Part shown: piece by piece, positions 14,501 to 26,838 of the stretch
Layout of the letters: every line of letters begins with the position of its first letter
Position numbering within the stretch: position 1 is the first letter of the stretch
Source: Ooceraea biroi
Lineage: Eukaryota; Arthropoda; Insecta; Hymenoptera; Formicidae
Length of the DNA stretch: 64,000 bases
NCBI RefSeq assembly: GCF_003672135.1
Contig: NC_039506.1
Span: forward strand, 1,116,001-1,180,000
Reading direction: 5' to 3'
The notes under the pieces: generated by a model
What the model was told of the DNA's origin: nothing
What the model saw: only the letters and a program-made list of their open reading frames with translations
The model's database searches: none
Made by a program: the position numbers and the translations under genes

Positions 14501-17500
14501 GCCTATTTAATGATCATTATAATAATATGACGAAATGTAGCATGGGTATGGCACTAAATGCTGATTATATTAATATGCGTGAGCACCCGAATGAGACAGA
14601 TGTACAGCGTGCACGATTGGCAAGATATATTTCGAGTTCTTGGCATCAGCCGCCGATTTTGCTCAGTTTGGTCGCAATAAATCGACATTATATTACAAAC
14701 GCGTTATCAGATTTTCGAATGTGTAATAGCTTTTTTTGAAGAACGCAAATTGCATCTTTGTGTTTCACATATGTAGAATATTATGTTGCACATGCACGCG
14801 TGCGCGATGCAAATTCTAAAATTTGTACAGATTTTATGTTATAAATGTTCAACGTAGAATTACGTGAAACATAAAATATAGAAAGATATATTTGTCATTC
14901 AATCATAATTGTCATCGATACTTAAAAGTTTATAATCGACCCGTACAGATTAAGTGCATGTTGAAAACGCGAATCATTTTTCATGTCATTTAATGTAGAA
15001 ACTTGTACAATTTAGATATTATTACCGAAGCGAAAAAAGTTAGGCACATGTTACAACATTGCTAGACACAGAGGATTTAAACTGAACACAGATGCTGCAG
15101 CCTGTGACTTCTAACAGAGAACTATAAATAGCATTTGATGCCTGATGTATTTTCACATTCTATTTTCGCAAATCCATGAAATGCCTTAACTTCCTTTTCG
15201 CTTAAATAACGGATAAATATCATTATGGAAAATATGTTATTCCATTACTAATACCTGGGAATAATTCCGTACCGTCATCATCTTAATAAATCGCCATAAA
15301 TGTCTTTGTATTTGCACAATATTTTGAGTTATACGTCAAATATTATCTTTTATTATTGTCTCATAATTCCATGCACATAGATTGTTACTTTACATTATTT
15401 TGCAGAATTTGCTCATTTAAATAATTATTTCTCCGCAACGTAATGCAAATATAATCATTCGGTTTTCACAACAGAAATTCTTATACATTGCCTGACCTTC
15501 TCGTTAATATACTTCATTAATTACTTAGATACTGTAATAACCGTTATGGTATGTATGTACAAGGTGTTCCGGATTGCCCAGTTGCGCCGGCTTTCAGAAA
15601 CACCCAGAAATAGGTTGCTCATAAAAGCTTGCTACGCGCAAAAAAAGTCGTCAGTATAGGAAGGAAATGGCACTATACGATGCTTACTGCTATGTATTTT
15701 TTGAAAATCACGCTATATAAGACTTTCATAGCAAACTTCAGCGCATAATCAATTAAGTATTATATCACCAAGTTGAATTTTATGTCAAAATTCGACAAAA
15801 TAACTAATAATTATTATTTATAGTTAATTCTTAAATGCTAGATACAGACAAATGTAATGTTAAATATATTCATGACTATGTTCTCTCTGGCTAGAAAACA
15901 TGATTTAATGTTTCAGTTTCTAATACTGATTATAGTTAGAAAATGTTTTGGTAATCGGTTTATCTACACATAATTATCACAAAGTGAAAGAAATATTAAG
16001 GAAATTAAAACAATCACTAAGTAAATATATATATGTACATATAACCATACAAGCAAGTACAGTTAGTTACTGAAATGCAATAATAGATGCAAATCGAATA
16101 CACAAACAAATGCAAATCAGATGCATTGTAAGTTGTATTTTGATAAATTGCACACAGAATTACATGCATCAAGCCTTAATGTTGGAAAATGTTGGACTCA
16201 GAAATCACTTTGTATTCCAACATTTAAATTGAAAATGAGATGATTAACATGTTTAAACACGAATAAAAATTTGCAGTTATATACATGTATTTAATTATAA
16301 AGAAAAATAAATTGTTTCAATAACATATCCGAATAAACAAGCATGAATAATAGCAAACAAATAAAATTATAAAACGTGTTTTATTATTAATAATAGTAAT
16401 CGACGAAGCCATATAAAATAGAAGGGTTATTCAAAAGTTAAGTTGAAGATTCAAAGCTGTCTTTTACTTAAAAAATTAAATTAAATTCTCTATGAAATTA
16501 TAAGTAACACATATCTTATCAAACAATTAAATGAGATTTTTAAAACTGGATGAATATTCCCAGGGAAAAAGTTATTATAGTTCTGAAATTGTATACATAT
16601 AACAGTAATAGTTATATCAATGATTCTCCTATATTATTTCAATTTTATTTATAAGATCTTTGTTATGATGCATTCGTATACAGCAAAGTAATAAAAATTT
16701 TCATATTTTTCATATTTTTATACTTCATATTCTTTACTTCATATTCATATAATATAATAATTTTTCTGCAAAAAAACTCATATTTATTTGATATTCCTAT
16801 ATTGCTCTAAAAACATTTAAAAATTTCACAAGTTGAAATTACAATCACATAGTATATCGCAACTTTGAAATTAAACACAAACGCAATTAACGGAACATTA
16901 GCTAAGCAAATGCAAGAAGAAAAAGTAGAGATTAATTATTTTTCGGAGACACTAATTGTGTAAACTTTTCAACTGTGGGAGTCGAGTCGGTGTGTCAAAA
17001 TGCCTCGCAGTAAGGTTAGGATTATCGTTACACAAGCAAGATATTACCGCTTAAAATAGCCCCTCTTTTCACTAATACACGTAAACAGTAATTAACGGTT
17101 GAGGAAGGCAAACGCTGTTCGCGGTTGGCGCGGTAACTACGTTCTCGTCGCGAGGGCCTATTAGTGGTGTCGTAGTGCTGTAAAACCAGCACTAGTAAAA
17201 TCATATCAAGAACGAGCGCGCGCTGCGCTGGGTACGTCTCTCGCCGAGCCCTCCTCGCTGGCTCATTTTACCGATGCGATGTGTCAAATCGCGACGAACC
17301 CCCGCGAACGATACTCGAAATCGGACAGCTGGAGTTCGCCGCAGCCATCTTGCGGAATTACGTAGGTTCTCAGCAAAGACGGAGCACGGGAGAAAGAGGA
17401 AAAGAAAGAAATAAAGAAAGAGAGAGACGGGGACGTTTTCCGAGGGAAAACACGGAATGCGCGCAAGCCCACCGAAAGCTGTCAAAAGCGATGGGATGCC

Positions 17501-17808
17501 GACGGAGACGCCGCGTCTCGCACGGTCGCTCTCGCTCTCCTTCTCTTTCTTTCTCTTACCTGATGAAGCGCGGTGAGACCGTCAACGTTCCCGGTGTTGA
17601 TGTCCGCTCCCTTCTGCAGTAGGCGCACGACCTCCTCCTTGTCGCTGGCCGCGCACGCCGCCAGGAACACGCAGTCGGCGGAGAACTTGATCTTGCGCGC
17701 GACCTGGCGCGGCTGTGCGGGCTCGCGATTCGTCTCGGACTGTTCCCAGCGTTTGAGCTGTTCAGCTCGCTTGAACAGGGCCGAGCTCGAACGTGTCTCG
17801 AGAGACAT
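2228..17808 (-). CDS. Mbs: Myosin phosphatase targeting subunit (MYPT1/Mbs family), 21 coding exons
   Basis: Regulatory subunit that docks PP1 catalytic subunit onto myosin; target of Rho kinase. Coding exons, 5' to 3': 17808-17560, 14502-14372, 14237-14121, 13498-13339, 13142-12998, 12851-12718, 12640-12495, 12188-12058, 11839-11757, 11665-11539, 11452-11344, 11010-10876, 9384-9202, 8380-8249, 7465-7282, 6846-6682, 6492-6309, 6183-6074, 5838-5767, 3213-2893, 2320-2228. With three one-base repairs (see findings) this gives 1038 codons, close to the 1030 aa of human MYPT1. Seen: MyPhoNE-like RAEQLKRWE (14-22), PP1-docking KIKF (39-42), then ankyrin repeats (for example GADINTGNVDGLTALHQ, GADINRGDNEGWTPLH, DFDGWTPLHGAAHWG). 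Two Rho-kinase inhibitory-site motifs follow: RRSTQGVTL (Thr about 691) and RRSTGVV (Thr about 868), matching human Thr696 and Thr853. The C-terminus is a coiled coil ending in LTRVVSKLTNTK. The start has no competing upstream ATG and is immediately preceded by a GC-rich leader. Splice phases agree at every junction except one. Confidence 0.95.
4074..4284 (-). promoter_or_regulatory. Putative internal promoter and 5' leader of the short MYPT isoform
   Basis: On the minus strand an arthropod-type initiator core TCAGTC lies at 4284-4279. It is followed by about 205 bases without a clear intron before the ATG at 4073. The local composition is more GC-balanced than the adjacent intron. No TATA box was assigned. 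The site is inferred from the initiator match, the ATG-led exon and the absence of an in-phase acceptor. Confidence 0.4.
5562..5602. repeat. CT dinucleotide microsatellite
   Basis: Nearly pure (CT)n run within a MYPT intron. Confidence 0.9.
6917..6990. repeat. Alternating purine-pyrimidine CG/CA tract
   Basis: (CG)n passes into (CA)n with ACGC interruptions and ends in a second (CG)n run. It is in the intron just 5' of the MYPT exon 6846-6682 in transcript sense. Such alternating tracts are candidates for Z-DNA. Confidence 0.85.
8156..8197. repeat. AT dinucleotide microsatellite
   Basis: (TA)n run with TAAA interruptions in a MYPT intron, close to the donor side of exon 8380-8249. Confidence 0.9.
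8558..8812. repeat. Two-copy tandem duplication, period about 118 bp, in a MYPT intron
   Basis: The block beginning TTCATTTCTG at 8563 recurs at 8681 and partially at 8800. Between them ACGGTATTTTCAATAGCAGA and CTCAGAACTCCTCGGAAAAA are repeated almost unchanged. It lies in the intron between MYPT exons 8380-8249 and 9384-9202. Confidence 0.85.
9231..9254. repeat. TTG repeat encoding a Thr run in MYPT
   Basis: (TTG)n on the plus strand is (ACA)n on the coding strand and encodes seven consecutive Thr residues within MYPT exon 9384-9202, next to another Thr-rich stretch. Its length is probably variable between individuals. Confidence 0.85.
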
Positions 17809-19666
17809 TGCCCCGGCGGCGACGACGACGACGGCGGCGACGGCGACGGCGGAGGCAGCGGGCGGCGGCGAGTAATAAGAAGCACGACGCGTTCACGGCG
17901 CCCGCACGAGCGCTCGTCCGCGCTCCTCCTCCTCCTCCACTCAGCGGCAGGCGGAGCAGCAACGGCGGTAGGCCAGCAGCTCCGACGACCGCTTCTTCAC
18001 GTCTTCTCGCGCGCACGGGCTTCGCTCCTTCTTGCTTCTTGGCACACGCGCGCGGCCGCACACACATGCAAGCGGGCGCGTCGCGACACGGACGCACACG
18101 CGCGAGGTCTCACTCGCTCATTCACTCGCTCTTGCTTGCTCGTCCGTCTTTTTCTTTCTCTCCTTCTCTCCTTCCCTCCAACTACTTATCTGTCTATGTT
18201 CTCTCTCTCTATCTCTCACTTGCTCTCTTCTCTCCAGTTCTTCACCGCGCGTCTTTAACTTCGTGCTTCCACTATCTTTCTCTCTCTCTCTCTCTCTTTG
18301 TGTAAGACAGAACTACGACACGACGACGACGACGAAGACAGCGGTGGCGGCGACGATCGCGGTGATTGCACTATACACATGCACGGCCGCACACGGATAC
18401 GATACACACACCATTCACACACACACACACACTCGCTTCACCGAACGCGATTCGGCACGTGAAACAGGCGTTTCCCGCGAGTCTGCTCCATATACGAGCG
18501 AGCGAACTCGCGCGCGCGCGAGCCGTGTTCTCGTTTGAGTCTTACTTGTCGATCGCGCCGAGTCTCGCCTTGTGACGGGTCACCGGAGGGAGCGGTCGTG
18601 CGATCAGTCGCCTTCAGTCGAATACCTCCTCCGTCAGGCACTCATTTACGGAACAGATAGACCCGCGTGCTCCCTGCTATTCTTGGCCGCTCTCTCATGC
18701 ACTCGCGTGCCGTGCGAGAGTCGACTCGAAACTCGATTCGCGCCGCCGCCAACGCGATTGGTCGTCGGTGTCCCTAGAAACGATCATCGCGTCGGTAGAG
18801 AAAACAAAAGCGGCCAAGTGATAGTGATTTTTAGTAATCAATGCAGATACGAGACAACTTCACCGCCGATAAAAACGCATTTGATAATTATTTATACATG
18901 ATTGTATATTAGCGGTATAATTTTTAATACAGTGTAGCATAGAATATACAATTATGCTATCTAGTCATACAATTTTCATTACAATTCAGGATTTAATATA
19001 GAATTGACTCAATTACGTTACTATTTTTAAACTAACATAAAAGCGAAAGTTATTATATGTATAAAAAATATATTATGTTTAAATACTGATTTTTTATTAT
19101 TAATTAAATTATTATTATTGATTTCGAAATTACTTTTTCAGAAATACTCTAATCAATCGTTGACAGAAATTATATGCTGCTGTAAATATAACGCAAGTAC
19201 GATTTTATCAACGTAACGTGGTTAGAAAATTGATGAAATTCAAGAGAATAGATACAATAGCGTTACGAATTACGAATCGATTCTCTACAGAGGCTCCCTA
19301 AATCACCGGCCTAGCAATCTGTCATTCTTCCTTCTATTGTCATACAATACATGCATTTTCTAAACGGTTCTACACAGACACGGTGATTGGCTGCTCGATA
19401 GTGAATTTATGGAAATTGCAGGTTTTTTCAAGAACTATCAAAGCGCCGCGCATAGTGACGTATCTCTTCATCACGCGCTAATCTCATGTAACATATGATT
19501 TATGGTGCAATGCCTCCTCTTCTTTCTCCTCTATGCACTTTTTACTGTCATGGGATCAATTTGATTTTCCCGAGAATCATCGTCGTTGAAGGTTAATGGG
19601 TGATCCTCGTCGTCGATTTTAAATTAATTGAAACGAGTTTACGGCGGAACTCCGGCTAACGGAAAT
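17809..19666. promoter_or_regulatory. Divergent promoter region between MYPT and USP genes
   Basis: Sequence from 17.8 to 18.8 kb is strongly GC- and CpG-rich, unlike the surrounding AT-rich DNA, with long CT-rich and CA-rich tracts. It then becomes AT-rich until the USP start. The two genes are transcribed away from each other, so this 1.86-kb interval must hold both promoters and the MYPT 5' leader. Long open frames here follow from GC-rich repeats and show no recognisable protein. Confidence 0.6.
17813..17873. repeat. GAC/GGC trinucleotide repeat in the MYPT 5' leader
   Basis: Imperfect (GAC/GGC)n run starting five bases upstream of the MYPT ATG. On the transcribed minus strand it is a CCG/CGT-rich tract, so it would be a GC-rich structure in the 5' UTR close to the start codon. 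Confidence 0.75.
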
Positions 19667-22552
19667 ATGGATACCGAGCGCGTGTTGGGGAACGATATCG
19701 GGCGATGCTTGAAATTAATAGTGTCGGGAAACGATGCAGCTATCAGTGACGGTTGGTTGATGCTGCAGAGTCTACGAGGATGCAATCAACTGACCGATTG
19801 CGAGGACGTGCTGAGGGATATCCTTAAAAGTCCGGTGCTGAACGTGTCGGAGGTGCCGAAGATCATGGCGTGGATGTCGGTATACATCACGGAGAAACGT
19901 TTCAACGCTAATCCGATTTCCAATGATGTCGCTGTGTTGCTGCGGAACACGGATATCGGAGAAATGTCGCACCTGACCGAACTGCTGAACACATTGGCCG
20001 ATCACAGAGTGTACCTGCCAGGTCGGCGAATCACGCGAAGCTCTGCGAAGCGATCGTCACTAGTTTGTCTTCCTTCCAAATGCCCTTGGATGCGAAAAAA
20101 ATTGCCGAGTTCTACGATAACACCACTAAAATTCAACATTTTCTCAAAGCGCTATGTTCAAACACGAAGAACGGTGAGCACGACATTCTCATGTTTACCT
20201 GCCTCCAGACTCTCTACAATATCATATCAGATACAAACAGGAAGCCAGAACCGGGTCCAGGACTTGCTGCTATATTACAGTTAGTAGAATCCTCTATTAT
20301 TCCACAGGCAGTGGACTGGATTCTGTCCCAATCTCATTCAGACCGTCAGCTTGTGCAAGCCTTGAAAGTTATGTGCAATTGGCTTCCGAAATGGCGAGGG
20401 GACCGGCTCAGTGTTTGGATAATGGAATTTATATGTGGTTTAGAAAAACAACGAAAGTATTCTACCCTCCTCGAACTTACCGAATCCTCGGTGGATATAT
20501 TAGAGCTGATGTGGACGGTATTGCTGGTGCCAGTGATCCGTCAAAACGCTTCCAATATCATATTTTACATTTTAAAGAGACAGAGCTCACTGTCGATTGT
20601 CCAGAACATAGCCAAAAGGATACCAAGATTGATAAAGGATTTAATGAAAGAGGATTCGGAGTCCAGCAAGGAATGCATACAGAATTTAGTTGACATTATG
20701 AAAGTGTACAGCAAGAGATTTTCAACGTGTCCTATGTTGGGATACGGAAGTACAGAGAACTATCCATTTCCCGTATTACCACAGATGCACGTTGTCAAAG
20801 AGATTTATACAGAGCCGGTATGGATAGACGAGACAAAAGAATTTGAACCGATCGTAGAACCGGAAAGGCCGCTGTCTGGAAAAGTAGGGCTCTCTAATCT
20901 TGGGAACACTTGCTACATGAACAGCGTGCTACAGGCTTTATTAATGACCAGACAATTCTGTCAAGAAGTATTAAATTATCGACCCTTAAATGAAGCAGGA
21001 AAAACACCTTTAATAGAAAAACTTCAAAACTTGTTTGCATTGTTGTTATACTCTAAAAGGATATGTTTGGCGCCAACTGAAGTGTTACGAGCATCAAGAC
21101 CCACTTATTTTCTGCCTGGACAACAACAGGATAGCTCAGAATTCCTCTGGTTAGTATGATGCTTTTGCTACAGAAATTAATCCTGTATCATATTATTTTA
21201 ATGTATGATTTCATATTTAATTATGATTAATAGAAATGTTTTTTTCTTACACAGTCATCTGCTGGACGTTTTGCACGAGCAAGAGAAATCTGCCAGTAAC
21301 TGCGGCGGAAGCGACACTGCGGGGACTCTCAGGTGCAAAATTGAGAAGCAAGAAGACAACGTCACATTACCAACGATGGAGGCAACAAAAGGCGTCATTA
21401 AGCGCTGGACGACCGAGGAAGATCTAACGGAAGGCTCGGCGTTGCAACGGAAGACGCAGTCTTTGGCGGATTTTACAGGAGGTGACAATTCGTGCTTAAA
21501 ATTATAGAGTCAAATAGATTGCATCTCCACACGTATAGCCGGAAACTGAAAATTTTTCTATTTACACACATATATTCCCATAATATATTGTTTCACTTGA
21601 ATATTTCCGTGACAGGTGAGGAACTAGGACAGCGACTTAGTGATTCTCACTCGGACTCGACGGACAGCGGTATACAATCTGTAGGCGGCGAGGAAACGAG
21701 CACGTACACCTCCCTTATACACAGGGTGTTGGGCGGAGAGTGCCAGATCACGTATCAATGCGCACAATGCGACACCAGTTCGCGCAACACGGACAAGTTT
21801 CGTGACCTGCAGCTGTGCTTCCCGAGGAGATACAAGAGAATCAGGAAGTCTCCGTTCAGGATCTCATCAATTACTATCTCACGCCGGAGAAGCTGACGGG
21901 CGAGAACAAGTACCGTTGCGACAAGTGCACGAAACTGTGCGACGCGCAGAGGATCATCACGATCCTCCAGGCGCCGGCGCACCTGATTCTGACGCTGAAG
22001 CACTTCCGATACGACTTCGATAGCCGATTAAGGACGAAGCTGCGGCACAAAGTAGTGTATAACGACACGATACAGTTACCGGTGTCGGCAGTACCGTGTA
22101 CCGTCGCGGAGACGTATCACTTGTACGCCGCTGTCGTGCATTCCGGCTACAGTATGGACTACGGACATTATTTCACGTATGCCTGTGATTCCAAGCAGAA
22201 CTGGTACAAATTCAACGACAGTTTCGTAACGCAGACCACATTCGAGGATTTCAAGAGTCTCAAACCACCGGACACGCCGTACATACTGTTCTACGAGAAG
22301 TCAGGCGCTCACGACAGCATCTACGAGGACGACAAGCCCGAGCTGTCAACTCTGAGTAAACGTATACAGGAATTGATAGCGAACGACACGACGGATTACA
22401 TAGAGGAGCTGAGACGTCGCGCCGCGGTGTCGCAACGTAGCCAGCTGCCAACGAAATCGCTGAAGCAGCACAACAATTCCGATGACGATAATCCGCCGCC
22501 CAGCAGCTGCCGCGGCGCGATCGACGTTCCGGCGAATCACTTTCTCTATTGA
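19667..22552 (+). CDS. Ubiquitin-specific protease, USP35/USP38 type, 3 coding exons
   Basis: Cysteine protease that removes ubiquitin from substrates. Coding exons: 19667-21149, 21255-21481, 21616-22552. ATG 19667 (MDTERVLGNDIG) is chosen because nothing upstream in frame begins with ATG. Two one-base repairs give 883 codons, about 882 aa; human USP35 and USP38 are about 1020-1040 aa, so the N-terminal helical part is shorter. Seen: Cys box GLSNLGNTCYMNSVLQAL with nucleophile Cys about 416, QQDSSEFL after it, CAQC and YRCDKC zinc-knuckle pairs, His box HSGYSMDYGHYFTYA with His about 755, and FNDSFV supplying the third catalytic residue. Donor and acceptor phases agree at both introns (TG|T and G|GT). 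The specific USP35 versus USP38 assignment is not settled. Confidence 0.92.
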
Positions 22553-25500
22553 ACGAGCGTGTTTTCCGCTCAAACGCGGCGATTTCGGCGGATCTTGCCA
22601 GTTGCGGAATACAGTTCTGTATATCTGTTCTAGGTATTTTATATGTATAAGCAAAAGAGAGACTCGTGCGTCGATCATCACGCGGAGAGGCACGTCTTTA
22701 TGGTTCCGCACCATATCGTATCGCTGTAGGAAATTTCTATGAGAACTGATACTCGTTTACGTCTTGTGTTTATATACGAGATGGAACATACATCGTTATA
22801 CAAGTATACACGCTGTTGCTGTAACTCGGCGACAGTTATAAATGATAAAAATGGTTACGGCAGCTATACAAACTAGCGTGAACTCGAATCGATAATGCAC
22901 AACGGAGATTCGATAATGTAAAGTATAAGCACCATGAATGATAATTACATGAAACCGAAGTATAAGTTCACGCGAGAAACGAAATTTAGGTATTTAGGCT
23001 ATGGAAGGAGTTGGTTTTTATTTTTTAGTCACTAGTAATGTATTATAATGTGTTCAACGCGCTTTTAAATTTATGTTATCTTAATGTGTTAATAAGGAGA
23101 CTCGTTTGATTGGACATTTGAGCTTTACTCATTATCATGTTATTTTTATTAAAGCTTACGTTAACATGCACTGTACACTATTAAAATTATGTTTTCTTAA
23201 ACGCGCAACTTCTCATTTTACCTCGGCAATGCGATTTGACATTTTCGACGTAAATTACAATTTTCTTATGTGTAGGTTGTGCCATTGTAATTAATTCTTA
23301 TAGGAATCGTTCAAATACTCAATGCGATATTACGTCTCTTTTCTTTTTTTTCAGCATTAATTACACAGTAAAGCTCTTAAGACATGCAATTGTTTTGATA
23401 AAATAAACGTCTATTTATTTGATAAATTTGATGAAAGTTGTTCAGGCAACAGTTGTTCTATTTAGAGTTTACTTTGTCAGATGGGAAAAAACATTTTTAT
23501 TTCATCAATTCGTTCTTGTTACGGATATTTTCTTTTAAATGGAACAACTTTTCGTCTGAATGTTTGTTATTGCGGTGTTTTGTTAAAACTATTAATTAGA
23601 AAATGTGTGTTATCAAGGGTGAGCAAAATGTAAGTGCCTCACTCTACGTATGCAAGATATTGCAAAATTCTATCTGCCAAAATAGCAAACCTTTTTTGAT
23701 GCGTATTAATAAATATAGTGTCTGGCAATTTACATCGATAGACTTTTGTAACATCCTGCGTATATAAGTTGTAAAAATTCCTGTCAATGATTAGATAATT
23801 ATTGACATCTGTATATTATATTGTTGATGTTAATAAGTAAATCCACCGTCATGAGGTCGTCGTTAATTCGAAAATTGATAACTCGAATTCGCAATTACGG
23901 ATTTTATAATACCGTCTCGGGAATTTTACATATTAAAACGATATCGTGTCCAAGAAGATGCTTGTGTAAAGTTACCAGGACTGTTATTACAAGAACATTA
24001 AGAGAAAATGAAAAATACGGCTCAATCGGCTGTGGTTCTTTATACATGTCTTACTACAGAGCAGTATTTAATAAGTACAAGAGATACAATCCTTAATTTA
24101 CTTGTTGTAATTATTACGTTGCGTTTGCTTGGGCTTTTATTAAACGCACTTTGCCGCATAAAGTTGTAAAATAACGTAACGTTAGAATATCTGGGTATGT
24201 ACGTGTAAGTGTATGTGTCTTTTCGATATATGCGATGTTCGTGTAAATGTGCCACATCGAGCTTTTATTTATTGACGCAACATTCGTTCATTGTTCCATA
24301 TTCACCATCAAAATTGAAGATTCTTTTTTGTCAATTAACGAAGAGCATGTATCCTAAAGTAGCGACGTTTGCACTCGTGTGTTAGCACTTAAAATTATAG
24401 CAAAGCACCGTGCTTCGAAATTACAAAAGTTAGAAAAAAGCAAAGTTGTTGTTATTATAAATAGTTTATTTTAATTAATAGGGACACTGCAATCTACCGC
24501 AACACTCCAAACACTTCGTAAATCTGTGATAACTTTGTACTGTCGAATTGACAATATTGATTTCATTTAGCTCGATATCTTAAACTGATATACGCGACAT
24601 GTTGAAATTTATTATTGTATAATCTAAACACATAACTGCAGCTTTTAAGGCTGTATAGTAGGAAAATAATTAATGTTAAATAATATCGAGTAATTAAACC
24701 AAATTATATTTAAAACGATCCATTTATTGTCAATGTCAACTAATATTTATTAAGTGTGCAATGTTTAATACTATTTGAAATATCGTTTGCTCTGAAAGGT
24801 TAATATAATCTTCACATATTATCTTCGTATTAATAAATTTGCTATCAAAAGTAATATGAGAAAACTATATCGCTTGCGTCAATACTCTGGTACTTAAATA
24901 ATTATTAAGTTAATTATGAAGCTCCATATTTCTGCACTATATTAGAATTATATAATCTATTATGCATTTTGTTCAATAATTTCTACTTGGTAATTATTTA
25001 GATGCAATTTTATGTTATTTGTTGCATGTGTTCTAGATATCTGCATGAAATTGCAATCAAACAAATCCAGATAAGAGTAATCTTCACTAAGATAAGATTT
25101 ATATAAACATTATTTTCTTCCAATCGGAAAACTAACATCAGTCTTCCTTGAGATGCATTATTTTCTCAGAAAATCCAAGCATGCTGCTGGATCGATCTGG
25201 ATTTTATAGCTCAACACCGTGCTCTTGGCTTGAACACCGAGGAATGCAGGGCAATGATGCTGAATATTCCATGCATTTGTGACTTCAGAGGAGAAATGTT
25301 TTTGAATGGCAACCTTATTTGCGCTTACTGCGCACAACTGTTGGTTCTATTATTTGCATATTTATCACGAATTTTATTAGCAGGAAAGACCATATTATTT
25401 ACGATCGCACCCTCGTCAATCGCGCTGGTTCATGATACAATCTTCATCAACATTATGGATAGTTTAATGATTCACACTTTTGTCAGGTATATGTGCGCGC

Positions 25501-25835
25501 TTGTTAAAAATAGTATTTGAATCTGCACATGCAAGAGACTAATCCAGATCAAAAATTAAAAAATCGCGACATTTCCATCGTAACCTCGATTTTTTTCTTT
25601 TCGAATCTTGCAAGGATATTTGTATTATACTTCAGATCTCTCTTACCAGCATAATCACTTTTCTTGACAAATCCGTTAATACGTTGCGATTTTCAGTTTC
25701 AATTTTAAACTCAATCTCGTCGTGTAATCTAAAACCTACATCCTCTTGTCCTGATAATATTGTTTCCGCAAACAAATGTTCGATATTGTTTGATAAGCTT
25801 AAAACATGAGTTTTGATTTACCGATCGTGTTAAAA

Positions 25836-25940
25836 CCCAGATAACACAAAAGTTCCAGAGACAATCTAAGAACGTTCAAAGAATGTTCAACGTTCGTAGG
25901 ACGTTCTTAGAATATTTCTGGTACTTTTGTGCTATCTGGG
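25836..25940. mobile_element. Short MITE-like palindromic element
   Basis: Ends are near-perfect inverted repeats: CCCAGATAACACAAAAGT on the left and ACTTTTGTGCTATCTGGG on the right. The interior also contains inverted AACGTTC motifs. It has no coding capacity. The termini resemble those of the larger element at 34898-35673. Target-site duplication is not clear. Confidence 0.7.
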
Positions 25941-26359
25941 AATAGAAATGTTTGTGTATGTGAAAAGAGAAGCGTTATCTAATTATCACACAATTACTGT
26001 TAAATAATTGCTAAAATAATATCAATGCAATATTTATGTAGGGTAAATGTCATTTAAAAAACTGCGGTTCTGCAAAATGTTGTATCCTTTGTACGAACAA
26101 TTTGGGTTTTGTTTTGAACAATTGGGTTTTAAAATGCTTATAGAATATATATTGCAACTGTAACTTCTAAATTCTAAAAGCTCATAAAAATCATGATCTA
26201 AATCATATGTATATGAATACAAAACTCCATGCATGCAAAATTTTTATATTACGTTACTGTTTTCTATAAAGTCTTCTATATTGTGCTGCATTTTCTCGGA
26301 AAATGGCTTGCCCTAAGATGATTGATTTGAACAACCCTTTTCTTTCTTCGCTCTCTAGA

Positions 26360-26361
<2 letters not shown>

Positions 26362-26407
<46 letters not shown>
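26362..26407. repeat. AT dinucleotide microsatellite
   Basis: Pure (TA)n run in intergenic DNA. Confidence 0.9.
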
Positions 26408-26409
<2 letters not shown>

Positions 26410-26545
26410 AAGTTCGCAAACTGGCTGCTCGTTCAATCATGCTACTATAGATAGGTGATATTTCGTCAGCAGATAGTAATCTTCTGTGGTGCTGATGGTC
26501 GATTACAAAATTTCATGGTTCGATTAAATACACGCGATAACTCCA

Positions 26546-26547
<2 letters not shown>

Positions 26548-26581
<34 letters not shown>
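26548..26581. repeat. CT dinucleotide microsatellite
   Basis: Pure (CT)n run in intergenic DNA. Confidence 0.9.
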
Positions 26582-26582
<1 letters not shown>

Positions 26583-26790
26583 ATGAAAAATCTTATCTTC
26601 ATGTCTTTGAGACTGTATCTGCTTGTAATTGTTTTCATCTGTCTATCAAAGTTTCCTTCATCGTATCAATTAATACGTCGCAAAACCGGACAAGGGCTCA
26701 TAAACTCTCCCGTTCAATATTGAGAGGCAAAGAGGATGTTTGCAAGGAAACAATATAAACAAAGCGATCCGTTAAAGTGGATTAGACCAA

Positions 26791-26838
26791 TATGAAACTG
26801 ACTTTCAAGGAATACTATTTTGTGTCGGATAATTGCAA
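26791..26838 (+). CDS. Possible first coding exon, 16 codons, unrecognised
   Basis: ATG-led MKLTFKEYYFVSDNCK ending exactly at AAG|GTAAGA, a consensus donor in phase 0. It lies about 2.3 kb upstream of the plus-strand candidate exons at 29.1 kb, but no connecting exon of the required phase was identified. Support is limited to the start context and donor. Confidence 0.2.

Larger units (their letters stand above)
22553..26790. other. USP 3' flank and intergenic region
   Basis: AT-rich sequence after the USP stop codon. An AATAAA lies near 23402 on the plus strand and could end a long 3' UTR. Small open frames at 23821-24096 and 25230-25520 show no recognisable domain or splice support. The only clear structure is the 105-bp terminal-inverted-repeat element at 25836-25940 plus AT and CT microsatellites near 26.4-26.6 kb. 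Confidence 0.5.

Noticed and set aside
15561..15700. Sequence beginning AAGGTGTTCCGGATTGCCCA, reminiscent of ends of repeats common in insect genomes
   Set aside because: No second end, inverted repeat or coding remnant could be defined within the window.
17201..18901. Many long overlapping open frames on both strands in the GC-rich block
   Set aside because: They arise from GC-rich, CT-rich and trinucleotide repeats with few stop codons. The proteins are Arg/Ser/Pro low-complexity with no domain, apart from the true MYPT first exon.
19628..19666. Upstream extension of USP from a TTG codon
   Set aside because: A non-ATG start is unlikely; ATG 19667 is in a good context and the extension lacks recognisable sequence.
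23821..24096. 91-codon ATG frame downstream of USP
   Set aside because: No recognisable domain, no splice or promoter support, and AT-rich intergenic context; probably chance.
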